Assembly (NCBI RefSeq): GCF_900184255.1
Contig: NZ_LT854640.1
Span: 602,019 to 666,018, forward strand
DNA length: 64,000 bases
Origin: Haloimpatiens massiliensis
Lineage (GTDB): Bacteria > Bacillota > Clostridia > Clostridiales > Clostridiaceae
Direction of reading: 5' to 3'
The notes beneath the pieces are model-generated. The model was not told the DNA's origin. It did not search any database and saw only the letters and a list, made by a program, of their open reading frames with translations. The position numbers and the translations under genes were made by a program. This document shows, piece after piece, positions 26,915 through 35,913 of this stretch (positions are counted from its first letter, which is position 1; each line of letters begins with the position of its first letter).

Positions 26915-27283
26915 GTGAAAAGAGCGGATGACTTTGAAAAAAGAAGAGAGCATATTAAGAATTTAACAGATGAAGAGCTTTATAATAGATTTTGGAGTTT
27001 AACAGAAGAAATAGTTAGACCAATGGTAGATTTAGCATACAATAACACATCACCTTCTATAGAACGTTCTGTGCTTTTGAGAATGGGTTTTACAAGTATT
27101 GAATGTTCAGAAATAGTTAAGCAGGGTTGTAAATGGAACCTTTTAGGAAAAGGTATGGGGCATGTAGTTTTAGAATATGCAAATATTAAAGGAATAGATT
27201 ACATGGAAGCAGGAAAGCAATTGGCAGAAGGAAAAGGATGGGAAGAAATTGGAGAAGTTATGGGTGGTGAGTTAAATGGGTAA
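26915..27283 (+). CDS. oraS: D-ornithine 4,5-aminomutase, small subunit OraS
   Basis: OraS is the small subunit of the adenosylcobalamin- and PLP-dependent mutase that turns D-ornithine into 2,4-diaminopentanoate. The 122-aa protein has the characteristic REHIKNLTDEELYNRFW and RSVLLRMGFTSIECSEIV segments and matches the family length. GTG 26915 follows AAGGGGGG. Its stop overlaps the start of oraE by 8 nt, indicating translational coupling of the two subunits. Confidence 0.95.
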   Translation: MKRADDFEKRREHIKNLTDEELYNRFWSLTEEIVRPMVDLAYNNTSPSIERSVLLRMGFTSIECSEIVKQGCKWNLLGKGMGHVVLEYANIKGIDYMEAGKQLAEGKGWEEIGEVMGGELNG

Positions 27284-29480
27284 TGAAAAGAAAAAGCTTA
27301 TGGAAAACGAAAAAATAAATGTAGAAGAGATATTAAAAGATTTAGATAATTATAAGCCAAAGAGAAGGGGATGGCATTGGAGAGAGGCATACAATGAGCC
27401 TGTAGGTGATTTTAACTATAGTGAAATATCAAAGCCTTTAAAAAAGAGCAGACCTCTTCCAGCAGCAAGAGGATTTAATAATATAGATCCTCAACCTATT
27501 CAGGTTATTACTTCTGAAATTGCATCAGGTAGATTTGAAGACGATATAAGAAGGATGAGAATGGCGGCTTGGCATGGGGCAGATCATATAATGGTTATAA
27601 GAACCGCGGGGCAAAGCCATTATGATGGACTTATTGAGGGTACTCCAGAAGGTATAGGCGGAGTTCCTATTACAAGAAAGGAAGTAAGAGCTACTAGAAA
27701 AGCTTTAGATATGATAGAGGAGGAAGTGGGAAGAGAGATAAATTTCCATTCCTATGTTTCAGGAGTAGCAGGTCCAGATATTGCAGTAATGTTTGCAGAA
27801 GAAGGAGTAAATGGAGCACATCAAGATCCTCAGTATAACGTTTTATATAGAAATATCAATATGGTTAGATCCTTTGTAGATGCTGCTGTGGCAAAGAGAA
27901 TAATGGCCTTTGCAGATATTCTTCAAATAGATGGAGCACATAATGCAAATGCAACAGCTATGAAAGGCTACAATGTATTGCCAGAGTTAATGGTTCAGCA
28001 TGCTATAAATGCTAAATATTCAGAAATGGTGGGAATGAAAAAAGAAAATATATCATTATCTACAGTCCCTCCTACAGCACCACCAGCTCCTTGTTTAAAG
28101 TTAGATTTGCCTTATGCTGTGGCTTTAAGAAAGATGTTTAAAGATTATAAAATGAGAGCTCAAATGAATACTAAATATATGGAGTCCTGTACTAGAGAAG
28201 CTACAGTAACTCACGTTTTAAATATGCTCATTTCAAAATTAACCTCGGCAGATATACAAAGTACTATAACACCGGATGAAGGAAGAAATGTCCCATGGCA
28301 TTACAATAGTATACATGCAGTTAATACAGCAAAACAAGCTTTATTAGGTATGGATGGACTTAAGGAAATGGTAGAGCTTAAGGATGAAGGATATTTACCA
28401 AACAAAGTTAGGGAAATTACTGAAAGAGCTATATTATTCTTAGAAGAAATAATAGAAGTAGGGGGATATTTTAAAGCAGTAGAAGAAGGATTCTTTGTGG
28501 ATTCAGGCATGTATCCAGAAAGAAATGGGGATGGTATAGCTAGAAAAATTCAAAAGGGAGTAGCAGCAGATACGGTAGTTCTTAGAGATAAGGATTATTT
28601 CGCTCCAGTTTGTGCTCATTTTGGATATAATCATATACCTGAAAAATATAATATAGAAAAGCCTTGTGAGGCCATAAATGGATGTACTTTATGTAAGCAT
28701 GAAAAAATACAGTATATAGATGAGTTAGACCCAAATGATAATGTATATAAAAGAATGGAAAAAGTTAAAGAGGATGGAACCATAAAGCCAGAAGTGGAGT
28801 GGAGTAAAGATGGTATTGTAACCATTAATATGTTTATACCAGAGGATGAACGAACCAGCGAAGCGGCTGCTCTTGAAATAGCTAAAAATATGAATTTATT
28901 AGATCCAGAGGTTATACACAAACAAATTTTGCAGGATAGTGAAGGAACTTATGTAGAGGTTAAAGGTAAAGTTAATTTCTCAATTAATAAGAGCGAATTA
29001 AAGGTTCCAGAAAAGAAACAAATTTTGAGTGATGAAACTATGAGAGAGTTTGTTAAGAAGCATCCAATAAGAGTTGTAGCAGCCACTGTTGGAGAAGATG
29101 AACATTCTGTTGGACTTAGAGAAATAATAGATATAAAACACGGGGGAATAGAAAAATACGGTATTGACTGTGTATATCTTGGAACTTCTTGTCCAGTTGA
29201 GAAACTTATAGATGCAGCTATAGAAACTAAGGCTCAGGCTATACTTGCCAGTACCATAATAACTCATAATGACGTACATGTAAAAAATATGCAGAAGTTA
29301 AATAATCTCTGCATAGAAAAAGGAGTTAGAGATAGTATTATATTGGTTTCTGGAGGAACTCAGGTAACAGATGAAATTGCTAAAGCCAATGGAATGGATG
29401 TAGGATTTGGCAGAGGTTCTCATGGTAATGATGTAGCATCTTTCATAGTAGAAACTCTTCAAAAAAGATTAGAAGAATAA
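27276..29480 (+). CDS. oraE: D-ornithine 4,5-aminomutase, large subunit OraE
   Basis: OraE is the catalytic subunit carrying both cofactors. The 734-aa protein has an N-terminal TIM-barrel-like PLP region and a C-terminal Rossmann cobalamin domain with the base-off motif DEHSVGLREIID (D-x-H-x-x-G) at about residue 607, followed by the GTSCP and VSGGTQVTDE segments of the B12 fold. It starts at ATG 27276, overlapping oraS; a second ATG nine codons on lacks a good ribosome site. Confidence 0.95.
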   Translation: MGNEKKKLMENEKINVEEILKDLDNYKPKRRGWHWREAYNEPVGDFNYSEISKPLKKSRPLPAARGFNNIDPQPIQVITSEIASGRFEDDIRRMRMAAWHGADHIMVIRTAGQSHYDGLIEGTPEGIGGVPITRKEVRATRKALDMIEEEVGREINFHSYVSGVAGPDIAVMFAEEGVNGAHQDPQYNVLYRNINMVRSFVDAAVAKRIMAFADILQIDGAHNANATAMKGYNVLPELMVQHAINAKYSEMVGMKKENISLSTVPPTAPPAPCLKLDLPYAVALRKMFKDYKMRAQMNTKYMESCTREATVTHVLNMLISKLTSADIQSTITPDEGRNVPWHYNSIHAVNTAKQALLGMDGLKEMVELKDEGYLPNKVREITERAILFLEEIIEVGGYFKAVEEGFFVDSGMYPERNGDGIARKIQKGVAADTVVLRDKDYFAPVCAHFGYNHIPEKYNIEKPCEAINGCTLCKHEKIQYIDELDPNDNVYKRMEKVKEDGTIKPEVEWSKDGIVTINMFIPEDERTSEAAALEIAKNMNLLDPEVIHKQILQDSEGTYVEVKGKVNFSINKSELKVPEKKQILSDETMREFVKKHPIRVVAATVGEDEHSVGLREIIDIKHGGIEKYGIDCVYLGTSCPVEKLIDAAIETKAQAILASTIITHNDVHVKNMQKLNNLCIEKGVRDSIILVSGGTQVTDEIAKANGMDVGFGRGSHGNDVASFIVETLQKRLEE

Positions 29481-29495
29481 AAAAGGATGATTTTT

Positions 29496-30824
29496 ATGAA
29501 GGTTGACTATTTAATAGCAGAAATAGGAAGTACTACTACTTTAGTAAGTGCACTAGATTTTAATAGCAAAGAAATACTTGTAGCGCAGGGTAAAGCCAAT
29601 ACCACAGTGCTTCAAGGAGATGTAACAGTAGGACTTAAAAAAGCTATAGGTGAAATAGAGGAAAGTTTAGGAGAAAAGATCGTATGGAATAAAATGCTCG
29701 CCACTAGTAGTGCTGCAGGTGGTCTTAAAATAACAGTTCATGGTTTGGTTCAGGATATGACAGTTAAGGCTGCTAGGGAAGCAGCCCTTGGTGCTGGGGG
29801 TATAATTAAAAATGTCACAGCAGGAAAGCTCTATAAAAGTGATTTAAGAAAAATTAAAGAATTAAAGCCTAATTTGATAATGATAGCTGGGGGAACAGAT
29901 TATGGAGAACGCGATACAGCTATTTATAATGCAGAGGTTATAAATAGAGAAAACTTTGGGATACCTGTAATTTACTGTGGAAACATAGCAAATAGAGAAG
30001 ATATAAAGGAAATCCTTCAAGGACAGGAATTTTATATTGTAGATAATGTGTATCCAAGAATTGATGAATTAAATGTAGAGCCTGCCAGAGAGGTGATTCA
30101 AAGAGCCTTTGAAAATAATATAGTAAAGGCTCCTGGTATGGACAGAATAAAAGAAATGGTAGATGGAACCATAATGCCTACGCCGGGAGCTGTAATGGAA
30201 AGTGCGAAGTTATTATATGATAGCATTGGAGATGTTTTAGTCATAGACGTAGGTGGAGCTACTACTGATGTTCACTCAGTTACTGAAGGCTCATCAGAGA
30301 TACAGGACATACTTTTAAGTCCAGAACCTAAAGCTAAAAGAACTGTAGAGGGGGATTTGGGAGTATATATAAACAGCTCTAACGTAATAGAAATATTGGA
30401 AGATATAGAAATGGAAGGATTAAATAGAGAGTATATAAAAAATAATATAGAACCTATACCAATGACAAAAGAACAAAAGAAATGCAGCTGTATTTTAACT
30501 AAGAAAGCAGTTAATACTGCAGTTGATAGGCATGTGGGATATATTAAAAGAGTTTATGGGTCAGGTAAAAAATTTATAGCTTATGGTAAGGATTTATCCA
30601 AAGTTAGGTATATAGTGGGTACTGGAGGTGCACTTACAAAACTTCCAGAAGGAGAAAATATGCTTAAAGGTATAAAGTATCTTAAGGAAGATTTAACTAT
30701 GTATCCAAGAGAAGAAGCAAAAGTTTTAATTGATCATATGTATATAATGGCTTGTGCAGGAGTGCTTGCTAGAGAAAATAAAGAGTATGCTTTAAAGCTT
30801 ATAGAGAAGAGTTTAAATTTATAA
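29496..30824 (+). CDS. MutL/GlmL-family ATPase-like protein of the ornithine operon (or-4)
   Basis: The 442-aa protein has the actin-like ATPase pattern AEIGSTTTLVSAL at the N-terminus and LVIDVGGATTDVHSV at about residue 250. These are typical of the GlmL/MutL family found beside adenosylcobalamin aminomutases and glutamate mutases, where they are thought to protect or reactivate the B12 enzyme. ATG 29496 follows AAAAGGA; the ATG at 29487 overlaps the site. It lies directly after oraE, so a chaperone role for OraSE is the natural inference, but unproven. Confidence 0.85.
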   Translation: MKVDYLIAEIGSTTTLVSALDFNSKEILVAQGKANTTVLQGDVTVGLKKAIGEIEESLGEKIVWNKMLATSSAAGGLKITVHGLVQDMTVKAAREAALGAGGIIKNVTAGKLYKSDLRKIKELKPNLIMIAGGTDYGERDTAIYNAEVINRENFGIPVIYCGNIANREDIKEILQGQEFYIVDNVYPRIDELNVEPAREVIQRAFENNIVKAPGMDRIKEMVDGTIMPTPGAVMESAKLLYDSIGDVLVIDVGGATTDVHSVTEGSSEIQDILLSPEPKAKRTVEGDLGVYINSSNVIEILEDIEMEGLNREYIKNNIEPIPMTKEQKKCSCILTKKAVNTAVDRHVGYIKRVYGSGKKFIAYGKDLSKVRYIVGTGGALTKLPEGENMLKGIKYLKEDLTMYPREEAKVLIDHMYIMACAGVLARENKEYALKLIEKSLNL

Positions 30825-30844
30825 ATATAAAAGAGGGGATTTTT

Positions 30845-31915
30845 ATGGGAAAAAGTTATCCTTGTATAGAAGTTTATTTGAAAAAAATAACCCATAATGC
30901 CAAAATAATAGTGGAAATGTGTAACAAATCAGGTATACATGTAGTGGGGGTCACTAAAGTATTTTGTGCTGAAAGACCAATTGTAGAAAGTGAAATAAAA
31001 GGTGGAATAGAGCTGGTAGGAGATTCTAGATTAGAAAACTTAATAAAGATAAAAGATTTAAAGTGTAGAAAAATGCTTTTACGAATACCCATGGAGAGAA
31101 ACAGTGCTAAGGTGGTTAAATACTCAGATATCAGTTTAAATTCAGAATTTTGTACTATAAAAGCTTTGTCAAAAGCAGCCCAAAAAATAAATAGGATACA
31201 CGCAGTAATTCTAATGATAGATGTGGGAGATTTAAGAGAAGGGATTCTGGAGAAAGATGTACTGGATACAGTAAAACAAATAATTAAACTACCAAATATA
31301 AAATTATGCGGAATTGGCACTAATTTAACTTGTTATGGAGGTATAATTCCCGATGAAAATAATTTAGGAAAGCTTTTAAAAATAAAAAAAATGTTAAAAG
31401 AACAATTAAATTTAGAATTGCCTATTATATCAGGAGGAAATTCTAGTAGTATACATTTAGTTATAAATGAAAAAATGCCTAAGGGAATAAATCAACTTAG
31501 AATAGGTGAAGGTATTGCACTAGGCAGAGAAACTGCTTTTGGGGAGAGTATAGAGGGTTGCTATAGAGATTGTTTTGTATTAAAAGGAGAAATAATAGAA
31601 ATAAAAGAAAAACCATCAATTCCTGTAGGCAACATAGGTATGGATGCTTTCGGAGAAATCCCTCATTTTGAGGATAAGGGAATAAGAAAAAGAGCCATTG
31701 TTGCTATGGGGAGACAGGATATAAAGATTGATGGAACTTTTCCTAGAGATAAATACATTACAGTTTTAGGAGGTAGTAGTGATCATTTAATATTAGATGT
31801 GACAGATAGTAAAGAGGAATATGATGTGGGAGATATATTAGAATTTAATGTAGATTATGGCTGTTTACTTCAAGCTATGACCTCTCCTTATATTAAAAAA
31901 TATTATATAGAATAA
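30845..31915 (+). CDS. orr: Ornithine racemase (alanine racemase-fold PLP enzyme)
   Basis: The 356-aa PLP enzyme of the alanine-racemase N-terminal fold has the PLP lysine in VVGVTKVFCAE (about residue 38) and the phosphate-binding region ISGGNSSS. As the last gene of the ornithine cluster it fits ornithine racemase, which supplies D-ornithine to OraSE from L-ornithine. ATG 30845 follows AGAGGGG. A second, catabolic alanine racemase cannot be excluded by motifs alone; the context decides. Confidence 0.9.
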   Translation: MGKSYPCIEVYLKKITHNAKIIVEMCNKSGIHVVGVTKVFCAERPIVESEIKGGIELVGDSRLENLIKIKDLKCRKMLLRIPMERNSAKVVKYSDISLNSEFCTIKALSKAAQKINRIHAVILMIDVGDLREGILEKDVLDTVKQIIKLPNIKLCGIGTNLTCYGGIIPDENNLGKLLKIKKMLKEQLNLELPIISGGNSSSIHLVINEKMPKGINQLRIGEGIALGRETAFGESIEGCYRDCFVLKGEIIEIKEKPSIPVGNIGMDAFGEIPHFEDKGIRKRAIVAMGRQDIKIDGTFPRDKYITVLGGSSDHLILDVTDSKEEYDVGDILEFNVDYGCLLQAMTSPYIKKYYIE

Positions 31916-31928
31916 TAAAAAAAGATTT

Positions 31929-32127
31929 AAGAGAGAAAGAGAAAAGGTAAGAATTAATAGGTAAAAAGTAAGAGTTTCTTAAAAAAAATTCAGTCTTGCT
32001 GAATTTTCACCATAACTCTTACTTTTTACTTATTTACAAATTAATTATAAAAAACTCCTTGAGTTTTATCCTTAAATAATACTTATTACCTCTTACTTAT
32101 TTATTGCCTATCTGCAAATTTAAAATA
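31929..32127. repeat. Palindromic repeat, family B, free-standing copy
   Basis: About 200 bp of non-coding DNA with long imperfect inverted arms (GGTAAAAAGTAAGAG against CTCTTACTTTTTACTT, and AAAAATTCAG against CTGAATTTT as a small central hairpin). The same sequence, about 80% identical by eye and including CAAATTAATTATAAAAAACT and TGAGTTTTATCCTTAA, is inserted inside the family A element at 35630-35803. It occupies most of the 31916-32231 gap, where no gene is seen. It may end the ornithine operon transcript. Confidence 0.72.
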
Positions 32128-32231
32128 TTAGTATATAGTTGTATATGACGAATGTATAATATTAATATGTTCAAATCAAGATTAATATCATATAATTAAA
32201 TGTGTATTTTATTTAAAAAGGATGGTGCGCA

Positions 32232-33149
32232 GTGGCAAATTTAGGGGTCATAAATCAAGTATTAATTTTATTTTTAATCATTGGAGTAGGATATATTGCT
32301 AGAAAAATAGGAATATTAAATAAGGAACTAAATAAAGGATTTTCAGATTTACTACTTAAAATAACACTTCCTTTTATGATAATAGGTTCTTTCAATCATA
32401 AGTTTTCACCAGAAATGATGAAAAATATAAAGAGTATTTTTATATATTCTTCCCTTATACATATCTTATTGATTCCTTTAAGCAAAGCTTTTTATATTAA
32501 ATTTCCAAAAGATAGGGATAAAAAAGATATTTTAAGGTTTGTAACTGTTTTTTCAAATTGTGGATTTATGGGATATCCAGTACTTCAAAGTATATACGGT
32601 AACATTGGAATACTATATGCATCGGTTTTTAATATTCCTTTTACCATATTTAGCTGGACTTTTGGAGTTATGTTGTTTACAAAAGATAAAGAGTCTAGAA
32701 GTTTAAAAAAAGTAATGACAAATCCAGGTATAATAGCAGTTATTATAGGTGTAGTAATATTTTTGTTTTCTATAAAGTTGCCTTATGCATTAATGAATAC
32801 TCTGAATTTAGTTGGGTCTATTACAACTCCGGTATCTATGATACTTATAGGTAGTATGTTGGCAGAGGTAAAGTTTTCAGATATATTTAAGGAAACATCC
32901 ATATACTATGCGTCTATAATAAGACTCTTAGTTATACCAATAATTATTTATTATTTTATGAATTTTTGTGGAATTGATAAATTTTTGATAAACATAGCTG
33001 TAATAGTTGAAGCTATGCCTGCAGCAGCTATATGTTCAATATTTGCTGAAAGTTATGGTAAAAATCCTAAATATGCATCACAAAGTGTATTTATTACTAC
33101 TATGCTTTCTATAATTACCATACCACTTATACTTATGATTATTAAATAA
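32232..33149 (+). CDS. AEC (auxin efflux carrier)-family transporter
   Basis: The 305-aa integral membrane protein has about ten predicted spans and the AEC-family signatures GVGYIARKIGILNKE near the N-terminus, SNCGFMGYPVLQSIYG in the first crossing region, and AMPAAAICSIFAESYGKN near the C-terminus. GTG 32232 follows AAGGATGG. Family members move organic acids, amino acids or malate. Because it directly follows the ornithine operon, transport of a substrate or product such as ornithine or alanine is possible, but the repeat between them separates the units. Confidence 0.88.
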   Translation: MANLGVINQVLILFLIIGVGYIARKIGILNKELNKGFSDLLLKITLPFMIIGSFNHKFSPEMMKNIKSIFIYSSLIHILLIPLSKAFYIKFPKDRDKKDILRFVTVFSNCGFMGYPVLQSIYGNIGILYASVFNIPFTIFSWTFGVMLFTKDKESRSLKKVMTNPGIIAVIIGVVIFLFSIKLPYALMNTLNLVGSITTPVSMILIGSMLAEVKFSDIFKETSIYYASIIRLLVIPIIIYYFMNFCGIDKFLINIAVIVEAMPAAAICSIFAESYGKNPKYASQSVFITTMLSIITIPLILMIIK

Positions 33150-33184
33150 TTAAAATTTTATATTGGAATAATATACTAACTATG

Positions 33185-33232
33185 AATTCTAGGCTTTATA
33201 TTAAATTTTAAAGGAAGCTTAGAATTTTGTTT
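33185..33232 (+). terminator. Terminator after the AEC transporter
   Basis: AATTCTAGGCTT (33185-33196) pairs with AAGCTTAGAATT (33215-33226) with one wobble, followed by TTGTTTTA. Confidence 0.75.
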
Positions 33233-33359
33233 TATTGATATTTTAATTTAAAATAAGAATTTCGTTTAGATGAGTATTTAGTGTGAATGGCAAATAATTT
33301 GAGAGGTTTTGTATATTTGAGAAGTGCATGTAAAATATGTTAGAATGTAATATAGATGA

Positions 33360-33486
33360 TTAAACCACAAAAAGGTACAATGTGGTGGAATTATGAAATT
33401 TCTCTTTCATGACTTGCATAAGAGCTTGGAATAATAAATTTAAGAAATTTCATAATTCAAGCAATTTAATACTTTTTGGGAGTAAT
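33360..33486. repeat. Family C repeat, short deletion-type copy
   Basis: The first 85 bp match 23342 onward almost exactly (for example GACTTGCATAAGAGCTTGGA). The last 40 bp (GAAATTTCATAATT...TACTTTT) match that copy's right end. The roughly 180-bp middle is absent, so the two inverted ends now meet. With the terminator before it, this explains the 33150-33560 gap; no gene is seen. Confidence 0.75.
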
Positions 33487-33560
33487 AGTATAGAGAACAT
33501 AAAAATATTAATGTAGAGGTTAAAGATAAATTAAACGCTATATATTAAAGGAGGAGTATT

Positions 33561-34091
33561 ATGGATATTAATTATACTTTAAATTTGGAAGAAGCTTTAA
33601 AAAATTTACAACACAGAGGAGCATTTCTAACTGTTACAGATAGGGAAGGAAATACAAATACCATGACCATAGGTTGGGGTAATATAGGATACGAATGGGG
33701 AAGACCCGTGTTTATAGCATTGGTAAGGGAGTCAAGATATACTCATAAATTATTAGAAAATGCTGAAGACTTTACTGTATCAATACCTATGGACGATAGT
33801 ATGAAAGATGCTATAGGTTTTTGTGGAAGTAAATCAGGAAGAGAGTATGATAAATTTAAAGAATGTCATTTAGGTGTGCAAAAAAGTGAAAATGTTAAAT
33901 CACCTTCCATAGAAAATTGTGGAATGATTTATGAATGTAAAATAGTTTATAAGCACAACATGGATATTAATTTATTAGATGAAGATATTAAGAAAAAATG
34001 GTATAAGGAAGAAGAGAGCAAGTGGTATGCACCTGGAGATGCCCACACTATATATTATGGAGAAATATTAGAGTGTTATAATAATAAATAA
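33561..34091 (+). CDS. Flavin reductase-like FMN-binding protein
   Basis: The 176-aa protein has the flavin reductase/FMN-binding split-barrel fold: GAFLTVTDREGNTNTMTIGW near the N-terminus, RPVFIALVRESRYTHKLL, and a central FTVSIPMD segment followed by GFCGSKSGREYDKF. Such proteins bind FMN and reduce flavins or serve as electron-transfer partners. ATG 33561 follows AAAGGAGGAG. It stands alone between a repeat and an unknown gene, so no partner oxidoreductase can be named. Confidence 0.88.
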   Translation: MDINYTLNLEEALKNLQHRGAFLTVTDREGNTNTMTIGWGNIGYEWGRPVFIALVRESRYTHKLLENAEDFTVSIPMDDSMKDAIGFCGSKSGREYDKFKECHLGVQKSENVKSPSIENCGMIYECKIVYKHNMDINLLDEDIKKKWYKEEESKWYAPGDAHTIYYGEILECYNNK

Positions 34092-34157
34092 TGTTTTAAT
34101 GTTCTAAAAGCATATTTGCATCTATAAAATAATAGGGGAATAATGCTAAGGAGAGGT

Positions 34158-34988
34158 ATGGTGGCTGATAAAATTGCAATACCATTTTACTTAAACGAAA
34201 ATGCTATAAATGATATATATACTATGATAATTATAAAAAAAAATGTAAATATAAAAAGCATTACGAGAAAGAAACAGTGTATATTAAAGTTAAATACTCC
34301 TTTAAGCAATGTTATGGAAGGTAAATATGTAGAGGGGGATTTATCCATACAAATATTAAATGAATATTCACGGGAGCTAATAGATGAACAGGTATCTATA
34401 CTATTAGAAGCCTTTATTAGTGTTCTGGATACATTAGAAGACAATGGAATGATTAAGCATATAAATAATAAGAAAGATTTAGAAAATGTACAAAATAATG
34501 ATTATATATTGATTAATTCTAAAATTCATGAAGCATCTGTAGTTCATAATATAAAAGAAATGATAAATATTATGGAGGCGGAAAAAATAATAAGAATGGA
34601 AGAAGATCCCTATAAGGATAAGATTTTAAAATCCCTTAAAGAACAATTAAATAGTTTTAAAGATAATAAATCCATTAAGTATTTATCAGAAGACTTTCTT
34701 GGGGCTAATGTTAAATTTATATTACCATTAAAAACTGAGTACCTACGAGGCGATATGGAGCATTTGATGAATAGTGAATTATTTATATTTGCAAAGGTAA
34801 TAAATTTTTGTAAAAGTTCAGGGGATAAAGAAAGAGCTTTAAAAATTGGTGGAAGTTTTGATTATTTAGAAGATATGCTTGCTAATACAAACTATAAAAG
34901 TTTTATGAAAGATACTAAAAAAAATCAGTTAAGAGATATGGAAGAATACAGTTTTATAGAAACAATACCAATAGCTATATATATATAA
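34158..34988 (+). CDS. Uncharacterised soluble protein (possibly DUF6414-like)
   Basis: I do not recognise this protein with confidence. The frame opens at 34143, but AAGGAG (34148-34153) favours ATG 34158 or GTG 34161, giving about 276 aa. It has no signal peptide or membrane span. It opens with IAIPFYLNENAINDIYTMII, reminiscent of DUF6414-type proteins, then a predicted beta-rich middle and mostly helical remainder (DEQVSILLEAFISVLDTL and LKSLKEQLNSFKDNKSIKYL). There is no catalytic motif I can point to. It lies in the accessory part of the window beside repeats and an IS607 element, and could be transferred. Codon use looks like its neighbours. Confidence 0.6.
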   Translation: MVADKIAIPFYLNENAINDIYTMIIIKKNVNIKSITRKKQCILKLNTPLSNVMEGKYVEGDLSIQILNEYSRELIDEQVSILLEAFISVLDTLEDNGMIKHINNKKDLENVQNNDYILINSKIHEASVVHNIKEMINIMEAEKIIRMEEDPYKDKILKSLKEQLNSFKDNKSIKYLSEDFLGANVKFILPLKTEYLRGDMEHLMNSELFIFAKVINFCKSSGDKERALKIGGSFDYLEDMLANTNYKSFMKDTKKNQLRDMEEYSFIETIPIAIYI

Positions 34989-35183
34989 CTGAAATTCGTA
35001 ATTTGAAACTTATTCGAAAAATTTTTAACGAAACAATGTGTTTTTAAGGAGTTATTACAATCAATATTTATCCAAAAACCTATGTATATTTAGTGTCTAA
35101 ATTGTATATTACAAATTGTAGATATATATATAATTAGTATTGAATAAGCTATTACCATATGGTATAATAAGTAAAAAAAATAG

Positions 35184-35242
35184 CGATTTAACCTTTTTAA
35201 GAAAATTTACTCCTAGATTTGGAGAAGCAGGTTCTTAAATCG
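35184..35242 (+). promoter_or_regulatory. Inverted repeat in the leader of the zinc-ribbon gene
   Basis: CGATTTAA (35184-35191) and TTAAATCG (35235-35242) bracket about 43 nt that contain CTCC...GGAG (35210-35224). The mRNA leader can form a branched hairpin ending 15 nt before the AGGAGG of the next gene. Function is unknown. Nothing else is evident in the 34989-35268 gap. Confidence 0.45.
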
Positions 35243-35268
35243 TTAAATCCAAGTTTAGGAGGTTTTTT

Positions 35269-35427
35269 ATGGCAGATAAGAATTTAGTTTGTAAAGATTG
35301 CGGCAAGGAATTTGTTTTTACAGAAGGGGAGCAAGAATTCTACAAGGAAAAAGGATTTGAAAATGAACCAAAGAGATGCCCAGAGTGTAGAAGACAAAGA
35401 AAACAGCAAAACAGAGCAAGAGATTAA
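35269..35427 (+). CDS. Zinc-ribbon microprotein (CxxC...CxxC)
   Basis: A 52-aa protein from ATG 35269 (AGGAGG at 35257-35262, 6-nt spacing) to TAA 35427. It carries two CxxC pairs, CKDC at residues 8-11 and CPEC near residues 38-41, so it should bind one zinc ion. The C-terminus is strongly basic (RRQRKQQNRARD), suggesting nucleic-acid contact. It resembles the short probable-zinc-ribbon domain proteins common in Clostridia, whose function is unknown. It is transcribed alone, with its own leader hairpin and terminator. Confidence 0.88.
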   Translation: MADKNLVCKDCGKEFVFTEGEQEFYKEKGFENEPKRCPECRRQRKQQNRARD

Positions 35428-35476
35428 ATTGTAAATTATAAATTTTTATTAATGTTTATTTAAATATAGTATTATG

Positions 35477-35528
35477 GATATAGAGCAGATAGTTTAATAT
35501 AACTATCCATTCTATATCTTTTTTTATT
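35477..35528 (+). terminator. Terminator after the zinc-ribbon gene
   Basis: GATATAGA (35477-35484) pairs with TCTATATC (35511-35518) and GATAGTT with AACTATC inside; TTTTTTT follows. Confidence 0.8.
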
Positions 35529-35538
35529 TTATTAAATA

Positions 35539-35913
35539 TTCAACTTTCGCACATAAAGTTCAAGCTCTACATTAGATTAATAAGGGTTTTTAATTTAAAA
35601 TTTAGAATGTAAAATAGGAATTTGTAGAGTAGGTAAGAGGTAAAAAGTAAGAGTGAAAAGGTAAGAACTAATAGGTAAAAGGTAAGAGTTTCTTTAAAAA
35701 ATTCAGCAAAGCTGAATTTTCACCACAATTATTACTTATTACCTGTTACTTACAAATTAATTATAAAAAACTCTTTGAGTTTTATCCTTAACTCTTACTT
35801 CTTAGCTCTTACCTATTACTTACTTGCAAATTTTAAATTGTAGTTAGTTTCTAAAAGAACTTTATTCTTCATTTTAAATTTTATATTTTTATTTTTTAAC
35901 TACGAAAGTTGAA
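35539..35913. repeat. MITE-like repeat family A, copy 2, containing a family B insert
   Basis: The element begins TTCAACTTTCGCA (35539) and ends TACGAAAGTTGAA (35913), an inverted-repeat pair, and is flanked on both sides by the 7-bp direct repeat TTAAATA (35532-35538 and 35914-35920). That looks like a target-site duplication. The outer parts match the reverse complement of 850-1061. No coding potential is seen. It takes up half of the 35428-36214 gap; from 35921 to the IS607 left end the DNA is AT-rich and without features I can support. Confidence 0.78.
35630..35803. repeat. Family B repeat nested in the family A element
   Basis: This 174-bp stretch is absent from the otherwise matching family A copy at 850-1061, and is recognisably the same sequence as the free-standing family B copy at 31929-32127 (shared ACAAATTAATTATAAAAAAC, GAGTTTTATCCTTAA, and the CAGC...GCTG central hairpin). 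Confidence 0.72.

Noticed and set aside
31929..35913. CRISPR array
   Set aside because: The repeats here are long palindromes at separate sites, not short direct repeats with regular unique spacers, and no cas gene is present.
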